Assembly: GCF_040409955.1 (NCBI RefSeq) | Contig: NZ_CP123389.1 | Location: 124,001 to 188,000 of the forward strand | Direction of reading: 5' to 3' | DNA: 64,000 nucleotides | Origin: Salipiger sp. H15 | GTDB lineage: Bacteria; Pseudomonadota; Alphaproteobacteria; Rhodobacterales; Rhodobacteraceae | Part shown: piece by piece, positions 43,029 through 50,880 of the stretch | Layout of the letters: every line of letters begins with the position of its first letter | How positions within the stretch are numbered: position 1 is the first letter of the stretch | Notes under the pieces: model-generated | Database searches by the model: none | Seen by the model: only the letters and a program-made list of their open reading frames with translations | Told to the model about the DNA's origin: nothing | Translations under genes and position numbers: made by a program

Positions 43029-44333
43029 CTAGAGCCGGATGCCATAGCGGCTGATCTTGTCGTTGAGGGTGCGGCGGGCCATGCCCAGCACCTTGGCGGT
43101 GCGCTCGGTGTTGCCGCGGCAGCGCTCGAGCGCGAGGCGGATCTCGCGCGCCTCGAAGGCGGCAACTCGGGCGGCAAGGCTTTCCGGCTCGGCCACCGGC
43201 GCCGCCGGGTCGTCGGGAAAATCGAGCCCGAGCGCGATCCGTTCGGCCACCGCCTTCAGCTCGCGCACATTGCCCGGCCAGGGGCGGCGCATCAGCCGCT
43301 GCTTCAGCGCCGGGTCGAGCCCCGGCATCTCGCGCCCGTAGCGGGTGGCGGCGAGGCTGGCGTAATGGCTGAACAGCAGCGCGATGTCCTCGCCCAGCAC
43401 GCGCAGCGGCTCGACCGCGATCTCGGCCCCGGCGAGGCGGTAGAAGAGGTCGGGCCGGAAGCTGCCGTCGAGCGTCAGCTGGCGCAGGTCGGTCTTCGAG
43501 GTGGCGACGATGCGCAGGTCGAGCGGGCGCAGACGGTTCTCGCCGAGCCGCTCGACCATGCGCTCCTGCAGCGCGCGCAGCAGCTTGGGCTGGATCGCCG
43601 CGGGCATGGCCTCGACCTCGTCGAGCATGAGCGTGCCGCCCGAGGCGGCCTCGAGCTTGCCGGGCTTGTCCTGCGCGCCGGGAAAGGCACCGGCGACATG
43701 GCCGAAGATCTCGATCTCGAAGAGGCTCTCGGGCAGGGCGGCGCAGTTCACCGCGACGAAGGGACCGGCGGCGCGGGCGCTGGCCGCGTGCAGGGCACGG
43801 GCGACCAGTTCCTTGCCGGTGCCGGTCTCGCCGGTCACCACGATGTCGAGATCGGTCGGGGCAAGCGCGGCGATCTTCGCCCGCAGCGCGGTGATTGCGG
43901 CGGACTGGCCGAGCAGCCCGCCCTCGTCGCGCCGCGTGATGCGGTCCTGCAGGCGGCCGATCTCGGCCCGCGCGGCGCGGCTGCGGAGGCCGCGCTCGAT
44001 CACCGTCAGCAGGTGCATCCCGTCATAGGGTTTCTCGAGGAAATCCTCGGCCCCGGCGCGCATCGCCTGCACCGCCTGCGCCAGATCGCCATGGCCCGAG
44101 ATCAGCACCACCGGACAGTCGGGATCGCGCTCGCGCATCGCCTGCAACAGCGCCTGCCCGTCCATGCCCGGCATCCGCAGGTCGGTGAGCACAAGGTCGG
44201 GGCGGGCGGTCGCGGCCAGCGCGGCGCTGCCGTCGGCGAAGGGCTCGGCCCTGTAGCCGGCGGCCTCGACGAGGTCGCAGAGCGCGTGGCGGTGGTCCCG
44301 GTCGTCCTCGACCACGTGGATAAGGGGGATCAT
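43029..44333 (-). CDS. dctD: DctD-like NtrC-family response regulator with GAFPGA loop
   Basis: A 434-residue response regulator. Receiver residues 1-120 contain the phospho-acceptor Asp51 (LTDLRMPG) and Lys101. The AAA+ domain has Walker A GETGTGKE (168-175) and Walker B LMLDEV (235-240). The sigma-54 contact loop reads GAFPGA (215-220) instead of GAFTGA. The C-terminal Fis-type HTH is GNTERTAKVLGMARRTLNDKI. It overlaps its sensor kinase by 4 bp and probably controls the TAXI-TRAP operon just upstream. Whether the altered loop still activates sigma-54 is open. Confidence 0.9.
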   Translation of the reverse strand: MIPLIHVVEDDRDHRHALCDLVEAAGYRAEPFADGSAALAATARPDLVLTDLRMPGMDGQALLQAMRERDPDCPVVLISGHGDLAQAVQAMRAGAEDFLEKPYDGMHLLTVIERGLRSRAARAEIGRLQDRITRRDEGGLLGQSAAITALRAKIAALAPTDLDIVVTGETGTGKELVARALHAASARAAGPFVAVNCAALPESLFEIEIFGHVAGAFPGAQDKPGKLEAASGGTLMLDEVEAMPAAIQPKLLRALQERMVERLGENRLRPLDLRIVATSKTDLRQLTLDGSFRPDLFYRLAGAEIAVEPLRVLGEDIALLFSHYASLAATRYGREMPGLDPALKQRLMRRPWPGNVRELKAVAERIALGLDFPDDPAAPVAEPESLAARVAAFEAREIRLALERCRGNTERTAKVLGMARRTLNDKISRYGIRL

Positions 44334-46123
44334 TCGGCGGCCTCGCGGGTGACGTCATCTTCGAGCAGCGGCAGGACCACGGCGATCTCGGCCCCCTCGC
44401 CGGGGTCGGACCTTATGTCGAGCCGCCCGCCGAAGTGCTGGACCACCTCGAAGGAGATCGCAAGCCCCAGCCCCAGCCCCTCGCCGCCGATGCGGGTCGA
44501 GAAGAAGGGCTCGGTCACCCGTGGCAGCACGTCGGGCGGGATGCCGGGGCCGTTGTCGCGCACCAGCAGGGTCAGCTCGCCCGCCTGCGCGCGGACCGAG
44601 AGCGTGACCTCGCCGCGCCCGGGCTCCACCGCCTCGATGGCGTTGTGCAGCAGGTTGACCAGCACCTGCTCGAGCCGCGCGTGACCGGCGCGGACCACGG
44701 GCGCACCCGCGCCGGGCTCGAACTGGAGCTGCACCCCCGCCGCATCGGCGCGCGGCTGCGCCAGCGCCAGCGCCGAGCGCGCCACCTCGATCACCGGCAC
44801 CGGCGAAAGCGGCGCCATCTCGCGGCGCGAGAAGTTCTTGAGATGCTTGGTCATCCGCTGCATCCGGCGGATCAGCCCGCGCGCCGATTGCAGCCGGGCG
44901 GCGGTCTGCTCGGGGGCGCGCGAGAGGCCGAACTCGGCGGCGGTCAGCGTCGCCTCCATCGCCGCGAGCGGCTGGCTGACCTCGTGCACGATGGCGGCGG
45001 ACATGCGTCCCAGAGCGGCCATCTTCTCGGATTGCACCAGCGTCGCCTGTGTGGCGCGAAGGTCGGCCTCGACCTGCCGCCGGGCCTCGACCTCGCGCGC
45101 GAGCTCGGCGGTGCGCAGGCGGACCTTGCGCTCCATCACCTCGGTCTGGCGCAGGCGCAGGGCGATGAGCCTGCGGCGGTGCCGGCGCATGTCGGCCAGC
45201 CCCAGCCCGAGCAGTCCGGCGAGCAGCACCAGCGCGGCGGTGCCGCCCGCCGCCGCCCGTGCGGGCCAGAGCGGCGCCGCGGCGAGCAGCCGCCAGCCGT
45301 TTTCCAGCGGCGTGCCGCGCAAGGTGGCGGCGCGGCCGCCGCCGGGGATGCGCAGCCCGGTCCCGGCTGGCAGCAGCGGCACCGCCCGGTCGAGCTCGGA
45401 GCGGTCATAGAGCCGCGATCTGTCCAGCCGGTCGCGCGCCGCCTCGGGCAGCGGCGTCAGCGGGCGGTAGCGCCAGGCGGGCAGGGAAGAGAGAAAGACG
45501 ATGTCGTCCCGGTCGGTGACCGCGATGCGCTGGCCGGTCTCGGCCCATGCCTGCTCCAGCGGGCGCAGGTCGATCTTGACCACCATGACGCCATGCACGC
45601 CAAGCCCGGGATCGTCGACGCGGGCGGAGATGAAGTAGCCCGGCTCGCCGGTGGTCACGCCGATGGCGTAGACCGCGCCGTTGCCGGTGGCGCGTGCATC
45701 GGTGAAATAGGGGCGGAAGCTGTAGTCGTGGCCGACGTAGCTGTCGGGCTCGTTCCAGTTCGACGAGGCCAGCGTGACGCCCTCGGCATCGAGCAGGTAG
45801 AGCCGGCCCGAGCCGGTCTGCGTGGCGATGCGTTCGAGGTAGCGGTTGGCGGCGTCGATGGCGCGCGCGTCGGCGGGGGCTTTCAGCGCGGCATGGACGC
45901 GGGCGTCCTCTCCGGCGACGCGGGGCAGGTAGCGGAAGCGGTCGATCTCGGTCTGCAGGGCGCGGTGGCTGACCAGCAGGCTCTGCTCGAGCCCTTCGCG
46001 GATCTGGCCCATCACCACCTGCCACGCGAGCGCGGCGCAGAGCAGCGCGCCGAGCGTGACCAGCATCAGCCGCAGCCGCCATGCCGGGCGGAGGCGGCGC
46101 AGGAGGGCGCGCCGACGGGTCAT
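44330..46123 (-). CDS. dctB: DctB-like sensor histidine kinase
   Basis: A 597-residue membrane kinase. An N-terminal helix (about 18-40) and a second near 310-330 flank a periplasmic PAS-like double-Cache region containing NWNEPDSYVGHDYSFRPYF, close to the ligand site of DctB. The kinase H-box is IVHEVSQPLAAME, and N, G1 and G2 boxes are visible as LLHNAIEAVE, RDNGPGIP and GLGLGLAISF. It probably senses a dicarboxylate and phosphorylates the adjacent DctD-like protein. It overlaps DUF1850 (ATGA) upstream. Confidence 0.92.
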   Translation of the reverse strand: MTRRRALLRRLRPAWRLRLMLVTLGALLCAALAWQVVMGQIREGLEQSLLVSHRALQTEIDRFRYLPRVAGEDARVHAALKAPADARAIDAANRYLERIATQTGSGRLYLLDAEGVTLASSNWNEPDSYVGHDYSFRPYFTDARATGNGAVYAIGVTTGEPGYFISARVDDPGLGVHGVMVVKIDLRPLEQAWAETGQRIAVTDRDDIVFLSSLPAWRYRPLTPLPEAARDRLDRSRLYDRSELDRAVPLLPAGTGLRIPGGGRAATLRGTPLENGWRLLAAAPLWPARAAAGGTAALVLLAGLLGLGLADMRRHRRRLIALRLRQTEVMERKVRLRTAELAREVEARRQVEADLRATQATLVQSEKMAALGRMSAAIVHEVSQPLAAMEATLTAAEFGLSRAPEQTAARLQSARGLIRRMQRMTKHLKNFSRREMAPLSPVPVIEVARSALALAQPRADAAGVQLQFEPGAGAPVVRAGHARLEQVLVNLLHNAIEAVEPGRGEVTLSVRAQAGELTLLVRDNGPGIPPDVLPRVTEPFFSTRIGGEGLGLGLAISFEVVQHFGGRLDIRSDPGEGAEIAVVLPLLEDDVTREAAE

Positions 46124-46494
46124 CAGCCCGCGTCGGGGCAGGGGGCGAGCTGCACCGGCTGGCCCGGTGTGGCGCCGAGCTGGGTGCAGTCCGCGGCGCA
46201 GAGCGTCCAGGCCGAGGGGGTCGCGCCCGAGGCGGCGAGCGTGAGCGAGGGCACCGGCGCAAGCTCCGGCGTCCAGACCCACCAGCCGTCCTCAAAGTGG
46301 CCGCCCGGGCCGGGCTCCATGCCCGCGCCCGAGCCCTTCACCGCCGCCCCGGTCAGGTGGAGTTGGTGGTCCTGCGTGACCTCCCAGCTCTCGCGCCATG
46401 ACTGGCGCTCGACCGAGTGGGTCCATTCGAGCGTGAAGCTGCCGCCCTCGGCGAGGGCGAGCATCATCGCCCCCGCCATCAGGCAGCCGGTCAT
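46123..46494 (-). CDS. DUF1850 protein of TRAP transporter operon
   Basis: A 123-residue protein with a hydrophobic N-terminus (residues 1-15, possibly a membrane anchor or short signal). The family motif TLEWTHSVERQSWRESWEV is present at about residues 21-39, then GHFEDGWWVWTPEL. DUF1850 proteins regularly sit next to fused TRAP permeases and TAXI receptors, and their role is not known. Several Cys residues (99, 103, 119) could form a disulfide outside the cytoplasm. It overlaps both neighbours by 3-4 bp. Confidence 0.8.
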   Translation of the reverse strand: MTGCLMAGAMMLALAEGGSFTLEWTHSVERQSWRESWEVTQDHQLHLTGAAVKGSGAGMEPGPGGHFEDGWWVWTPELAPVPSLTLAASGATPSAWTLCAADCTQLGATPGQPVQLAPCPDAG

Positions 46495-48587
46495 GCCTGC
46501 ACCGCGGCCTTGCGACGCCACACCAGCAGCCCGAAGACCACGGTGAGCGCAAAGCCGACCTCGTCGGTGATCGGCAGGGCCGCGACGAGGCTGAAGGCCG
46601 CGGCGACGGCGATCAGCCGTTCCCAGACCGCCAGCGGGCGGCCGAGCCAGCCGATGACGCTGGCGCCCCAGAGCGCGAGAGCAAAGAGCGCCTTGACCAC
46701 GATGTAGGCGACCGCGGGCCAGTAGCCGATGGCCCCCGCCAGCGCGCCGCCGTCCTGCAGCATCAGCGCCGGGGTGTAGACCGCCATGAAGGGCACGACG
46801 AAGCCCGCGGCGGCGACCTTGATCGCCTCGAAGCTGATCTTCAGCCCGCTTTCCTTGGCGATCGGCGCGGCGGCGAAGCAGGCCAGCGCGACCGGCGGGG
46901 TCAGGTCCGCAAGGATGCCGAAGTAGAAGACGAACATGTGGCTGACGATCAGCGGCACGCCGAGATCGAGCAGCGCCGGGCCGGCGATCGACGAGGTGAT
47001 GATGTAGTTGGGGATCGTCGGGATGCCCATGCCGAGGATGATGCAGGTGATCATCGTCAGGATCAGCGACAGGAAGAGGCTGTTCTGCCCCACCGAGACG
47101 ATGAACTGGCCAAAGGTGTTGGCCGCGCCGGTCAGGGTCATCACGCCGATGATCACGCCGACGAGGGCGCAGGCGATGCCGACCGGCAGCGCGGTCTTGG
47201 CGCCCTCGGCAAGGCTGTCGCGGCAGACCGCGAGCGTCTCGCGCCCGCCCTTGAAGGCGGCGCAGGCGGCGATGAGCGCGGCGAGCACCAACAGAAGCGC
47301 GTTGATCCCGAACTTGAAGAAGGCCGAGGCGCAGAGCCCGAGCACGACCCAGAAGATCACCCGCACGGCCATCGAGGACATCCCCATGGCGATCGCCGCG
47401 CCGAGGATCAGCATGCCGGTCAGCGCAAGGCCGATGGTCCCTGCAAAGAGCGGCGTGTAGCCCGAGAAGAGCAGCCAGACCAGCACGGCCAGCGGCAGGA
47501 TCAGGTACCAGCCCTCGCGCAGCGCCTTGCGGGCCGAGGGCATCTCCTCGGCGGAAAGGCCGCGCAGGTTGCGCTTGCCGGCCTCGAGATGGACCATCCA
47601 GAAGGCCCCGGCGAAGTAGAGGATCGCGGGCACCAGCGCGGCGCGGACGACCTCGATGTACTGCACGCCGAGGGTCTCGGCCATGATGAAGGCGACGGCG
47701 CCCATCACCGGCGGCATGATCTGCCCGCCCATCGAGGCGGTGGCCTCGACGCCGCCGGCAAAGGCCGGGCGGTAGCCGAAGCGCTTCATCAGCGGGATGG
47801 TGAACTGGCCGGTGGTGACCACGTTGGCGACGCCCGAGCCCGAGATCGTGCCCATGAGGCCCGAGGACAGGACCGCGACCTTCGCGGCGCCGCCCATGCG
47901 GTGCCCGACGAGGCCGAGCGAGACATCGGTGAAGAGCTTGATCATCCCGGCCTTCTCGAGGAAGGCGCCGAACAGGATGAAGAGGAAGATGTAGGTCGCC
48001 GAGACATAGGTCGGGATGCCGTAGATCCCCTCGGTGCCGTAGGCGATCTGCTCGACCACCTGCTCGAAGGCGTAGCCGCGGTGGTCGAAGGGCGCGGGCA
48101 GGTGCTGGCCGAAGAGCGCGTAGGCGAGGAAGATCCCGCAGATGATCGGCAGGGCCGGGCCCATCAGCATCCATGCGGCGATGAAGACGGTGGCCACGGC
48201 GATGCAGCCGAAGACGAGGTCGGCGGTGGTGGGATCACCCGCGCGCATCAGCAGCGGCGTATACTCGATCCACTGGTAGGCGGCGACCGCCACGCCCGCT
48301 GCGGCGAGCAGCGTGCAGAAGAGCCGCAGCGGCGCGCCGTAGCCGCGCCCGAGCGCCAGCAGCGGGAAGCCGAGCGCCATCAGGAAGCCGACGTGCACCG
48401 CGCGCATCACCTGGCTGGGCAGGTCGATGACATGGGCGGCGATGGAAATCTGGTAGAGCGAGAAGGCAACCGCCAGCCAGAAGAGGAAGCGCCCGGTCAG
48501 GTTCGGCGGAAAGCTCGAGGCCAGCGGGTCATGCAGTTCGGCCAGTTCCTCGGCCCGGCCCTGCTCGGCCGCGGTGTGTCCGGTCAT
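46491..48587 (-). CDS. Fused 4TM/12TM TRAP transporter permease
   Basis: A 698-residue protein containing both small (DctQ-like, first four to five helices to about residue 170) and large (DctM) TRAP permease parts. Signatures include FGAFLEKAGMIKLFTDVSLGL, then GSGVANVVTTGQFTIPLMKRFGY, VEATASMGGQIMPPVMGAVAFI and LGMGIPTIPNYIITSSIAGPAL. It imports an organic acid with sodium, coupled to the TAXI receptor. The start 48587 is preceded by GGGAGGA. Confidence 0.95.
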   Translation of the reverse strand: MTGHTAAEQGRAEELAELHDPLASSFPPNLTGRFLFWLAVAFSLYQISIAAHVIDLPSQVMRAVHVGFLMALGFPLLALGRGYGAPLRLFCTLLAAAGVAVAAYQWIEYTPLLMRAGDPTTADLVFGCIAVATVFIAAWMLMGPALPIICGIFLAYALFGQHLPAPFDHRGYAFEQVVEQIAYGTEGIYGIPTYVSATYIFLFILFGAFLEKAGMIKLFTDVSLGLVGHRMGGAAKVAVLSSGLMGTISGSGVANVVTTGQFTIPLMKRFGYRPAFAGGVEATASMGGQIMPPVMGAVAFIMAETLGVQYIEVVRAALVPAILYFAGAFWMVHLEAGKRNLRGLSAEEMPSARKALREGWYLILPLAVLVWLLFSGYTPLFAGTIGLALTGMLILGAAIAMGMSSMAVRVIFWVVLGLCASAFFKFGINALLLVLAALIAACAAFKGGRETLAVCRDSLAEGAKTALPVGIACALVGVIIGVMTLTGAANTFGQFIVSVGQNSLFLSLILTMITCIILGMGIPTIPNYIITSSIAGPALLDLGVPLIVSHMFVFYFGILADLTPPVALACFAAAPIAKESGLKISFEAIKVAAAGFVVPFMAVYTPALMLQDGGALAGAIGYWPAVAYIVVKALFALALWGASVIGWLGRPLAVWERLIAVAAAFSLVAALPITDEVGFALTVVFGLLVWRRKAAVQA

Positions 48588-48610
48588 GTCGTCCTCCCGT
48601 CGTGCAGGCA

Positions 48611-48628
48611 GCCCGGCCGGAGCCGGGC
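48611..48628 (-). promoter_or_regulatory. Stem-loop between the TAXI receptor and TRAP permease genes
   Basis: GCCCGGC (48611-48617) pairs with GCCGGGC (48622-48628) around a 4-base loop in the 57-bp gap. It lacks a T-run and is likely an attenuator or 3' stabiliser of the receptor message, as in other loci of this window. Confidence 0.5.
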
Positions 48629-48644
48629 CGCCGCGTGGCTCTGC

Positions 48645-49592
48645 TCAGAGCAGGCCCTTTTCCTTGTAGTACTTTTCGGCACCCGGGTGCAGCGGGATCG
48701 GCGAGTTCTTCACCGCTTCCTCGATGTTGATGTCGCCTGCGGCGGCATGGGCGGCCTTCATCTGGTCGAGGTGCTCGAACAGCAGCTTGGTCATCTGGTA
48801 GGCCAGCTCGTCCGAGACGTCGGAGCTGGTCACGAGGATGTTGGTGATTGCCAGCGTCGTGATGTCGGCGTCCTGGCCCGGGTAGGTGCCGGCGGGGATC
48901 ACGCCCGCGGAATAGGGCGCGCCGAGCGTGTCGGCGACCTCGGCGGGGACCGAGACGTAGGTCACGTCCTGGGTCGAGGACAGGTCCTTCAGCGCGGCCG
49001 AGCCGAGGCCCGAGCTCTGCAGCGTGGCATCGAGCTGGCGGTTCTTCATCAGCTCGACGGACTCGGCGAAGGGCAGGTACTCGACCTTGCCGAGGTCTTC
49101 GTAGGTCATGCCGAGCGCGTCGAGGATCTTGCGCGCGTTCACCTCGGTGCCGGACTTGGCGGCGCCGACCGAGACGGACTTGCCCTTGAGCTCGGTCACG
49201 GTGGTCACGCCGGACTCGGCGGTGGCGGCGATCTGGATGTAGTTCGGGTAGATCGCGGCGATGGCGCGCAGCTTGTCGAGCGGCTTTTCGAAGCCGACCT
49301 CGGCATTGCCCTCGTAGGCGTCCTTCACGGAGTCGCCGAGCGCGAAGCCGATCTCGCCGCGGCCCTGCTGCAGCAGGTTCAGGTTCTCGACCGAGGCCTT
49401 GGTGGCCTGCACCTGGGTGCGCGCGTCGGGGATGTTCTTGGCGTAGATGTCGGCGAGGGCCACGCCGAGCGGGTAGTAGACGCCCGAGGTGCCGCCGGTC
49501 AGCACGTTGACGAATTCCGCGGCCATCGCGGCAGGCGCGGTGACGGCGAGGCTGCCGGCGAGCATGGCGCCGAGCCCGAAGGTTCTGATCAT
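48645..49592 (-). CDS. TAXI-family TRAP transporter solute receptor
   Basis: A 315-residue periplasmic receptor. Signal peptide 1-24 ends PAAMA. The TAXI blocks are NVLTGGTSGVYYPLGVALAD, IGFALGDSVKDAYEG and SVGAAKSGTEVNARKIL, with PLHPGAEKYYKE at the end. TAXI proteins bind glutamate or 2-oxoacids and related dicarboxylates in known cases. First gene of the operon with the fused permease, DUF1850, kinase and regulator. The nearby LhgO hints at 2-hydroxyglutarate or a related acid. Confidence 0.93.
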   Translation of the reverse strand: MIRTFGLGAMLAGSLAVTAPAAMAAEFVNVLTGGTSGVYYPLGVALADIYAKNIPDARTQVQATKASVENLNLLQQGRGEIGFALGDSVKDAYEGNAEVGFEKPLDKLRAIAAIYPNYIQIAATAESGVTTVTELKGKSVSVGAAKSGTEVNARKILDALGMTYEDLGKVEYLPFAESVELMKNRQLDATLQSSGLGSAALKDLSSTQDVTYVSVPAEVADTLGAPYSAGVIPAGTYPGQDADITTLAITNILVTSSDVSDELAYQMTKLLFEHLDQMKAAHAAAGDINIEEAVKNSPIPLHPGAEKYYKEKGLL

Positions 49593-49950
49593 GATGGTCC
49601 TCCCGAAAGATACTGCCGCGCATTACTTGTGCCTCCGAGGCGCGCGGTGAGCGAACCATGCGCAAGCCATGGGCACCCGACAACCCCGTAAAGGCCGGAC
49701 CGGGCGAAAATTCCTCGCAGATTTCCGCCCCGGGCGGGGCAGATTTCCGCGCGGACATTGGCAGGACTGCGGCCCCTGCCCACCCCGGAAGGCGCAAAAG
49801 CGCATTGCCCTTTCGCCCGTCATGGACCAAGTTCGCCACTCGCGTACCCACCCCGGCGGCGGTCGATCCGACCGCCGGCAGGCAGGCACCAATCGGGTTT
49901 CGGACGATCGCGTTGTCCGATCTGCAGGGGGTACACATCCGTTGGGGTTC
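49593..49950. promoter_or_regulatory. 358-bp divergent control region between TAXI operon and AraC gene, with 12-bp direct repeats
   Basis: No gene is seen here. GCAGATTTCCGC occurs twice, at 49717-49728 and 49739-49750, 22 bp apart (two helical turns), about 125-160 bp upstream of the TAXI gene, a distance suited to an enhancer-type site. On the araC side are a 9-bp inverted repeat (CGGCGGTCG 49857-49865, CGACCGCCG 49869-49877) and a 6-bp one (TCGGAC 49900-49905, GTCCGA 49915-49920). Regulator assignment is inferred. Confidence 0.45.
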
Positions 49951-50841
49951 ATGCATTCCATGACGTGCCGCACCGACGGCATCGAGAGCACGGCGCCGGT
50001 GCGCTGGCGCTCCTACGAGGGCATGTGCGGGGTCTACTGGCAGGCCCGGGGAGAAACCGGCGCCACCGGCTACTACCGCTCGCCCGACCCGCGGATCATG
50101 CTGTTCTTCAACGATGTTTCCGGGAATATCCGGCTGACGGACCGGCGCTCGCTTGCGCCGCGCCACTGGCGGCCGATGCTGCGCGCGCTCTACGTGCCCG
50201 CCGGGGTGCCGATGTGGACCCGGTTCGGGAGCGGCCATGTCTTCTCGCACCTCGACCTGCACCTAGACCACGCTTGGCTGGTGGCGCGGCTCGCGCCGAT
50301 GATGCGCGGCGGCACCGCCGAGGAGGCGCTGCGCCACCCGGTCGAGGTGCAGGACATCGGCACGCTCGCGTCCGTCGCCCGCGCCCTGACCGAGGAGATC
50401 TCCGCGCCGTCGCGCGGCCCGGTCTTTGCCGAGAGCCTCGCGGTCGCGCTGGTTGCCGGGATGATCGGGCCGCGTGCCGAGGCGCCGCTGCCTCCTCCGG
50501 GGCAGGGCGGGCTCTCGCCGCGCCAGATGCGGCGGCTGCTCGACTGCCTCGCGGCGGCGGGGGGCCGCAGGCTGAGCAATGCCGAGCTTGCCGCCGCGGT
50601 GGGCCTGTCCGAGGGATGGTTCTGCCGCGCCTTCAAGAAGACCACCGGCAAGACGCCGCTGCACTGGCAGCAGGAGCGGCGCCTCTGCGCGGTGAAGGAG
50701 GAGCTGCGGCAGGCAGAGCTGACCATCGCCGAGATCGCCCTGCGCCACGATTTCTCGGACCAGGGGCACCTGACGCGGGTGTTCCGCAAGTACGAGGGCA
50801 CGACCCCCGGCGCCTGGCAGAAGGCGCAGCGGGGTGATTGA
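49951..50841 (+). CDS. AraC-family transcriptional regulator next to a siderophore receptor
   Basis: A 296-residue regulator. The C-terminal double HTH begins LSNAELAAAVGLSEGWFCRAFKK (about residues 208-230) and ends IAEIALRHDFSDQGHLTRVFRKYEG. The N-terminal part (1-170) is a ligand domain without a clear match. It converges on the TonB receptor gene with a strong hairpin between them. AraC proteins beside siderophore receptors (as PchR) commonly activate them with the ferric siderophore as inducer, and the same is inferred here. ATG 49951 is one of several possible starts. Confidence 0.85.
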   Translation: MHSMTCRTDGIESTAPVRWRSYEGMCGVYWQARGETGATGYYRSPDPRIMLFFNDVSGNIRLTDRRSLAPRHWRPMLRALYVPAGVPMWTRFGSGHVFSHLDLHLDHAWLVARLAPMMRGGTAEEALRHPVEVQDIGTLASVARALTEEISAPSRGPVFAESLAVALVAGMIGPRAEAPLPPPGQGGLSPRQMRRLLDCLAAAGGRRLSNAELAAAVGLSEGWFCRAFKKTTGKTPLHWQQERRLCAVKEELRQAELTIAEIALRHDFSDQGHLTRVFRKYEGTTPGAWQKAQRGD

Positions 50842-50844
50842 GCG

Positions 50845-50875
50845 CGCGCCCCCCGGGAGTGGACCGGGGGGCGCG
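50845..50875. terminator. 12-bp perfect hairpin between convergent araC-type and TonB receptor genes
   Basis: CGCGCCCCCCGG (50845-50856) and CCGGGGGGCGCG (50864-50875) form a perfect GC stem with a 7-base loop, directly between the stops of the two convergent genes. Probably a bidirectional terminator, though no U-run follows. Confidence 0.65.
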
Positions 50876-50880
50876 GCGCC

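Noticed and set aside
49662..49676. Possible sigma-54 promoter (GTGCCC-N5-TTGC, minus strand) before the TAXI gene
   Set aside because: The -12 part fits, but the -24 part lacks the GG pair and has three mismatches. Too weak to list as a promoter.
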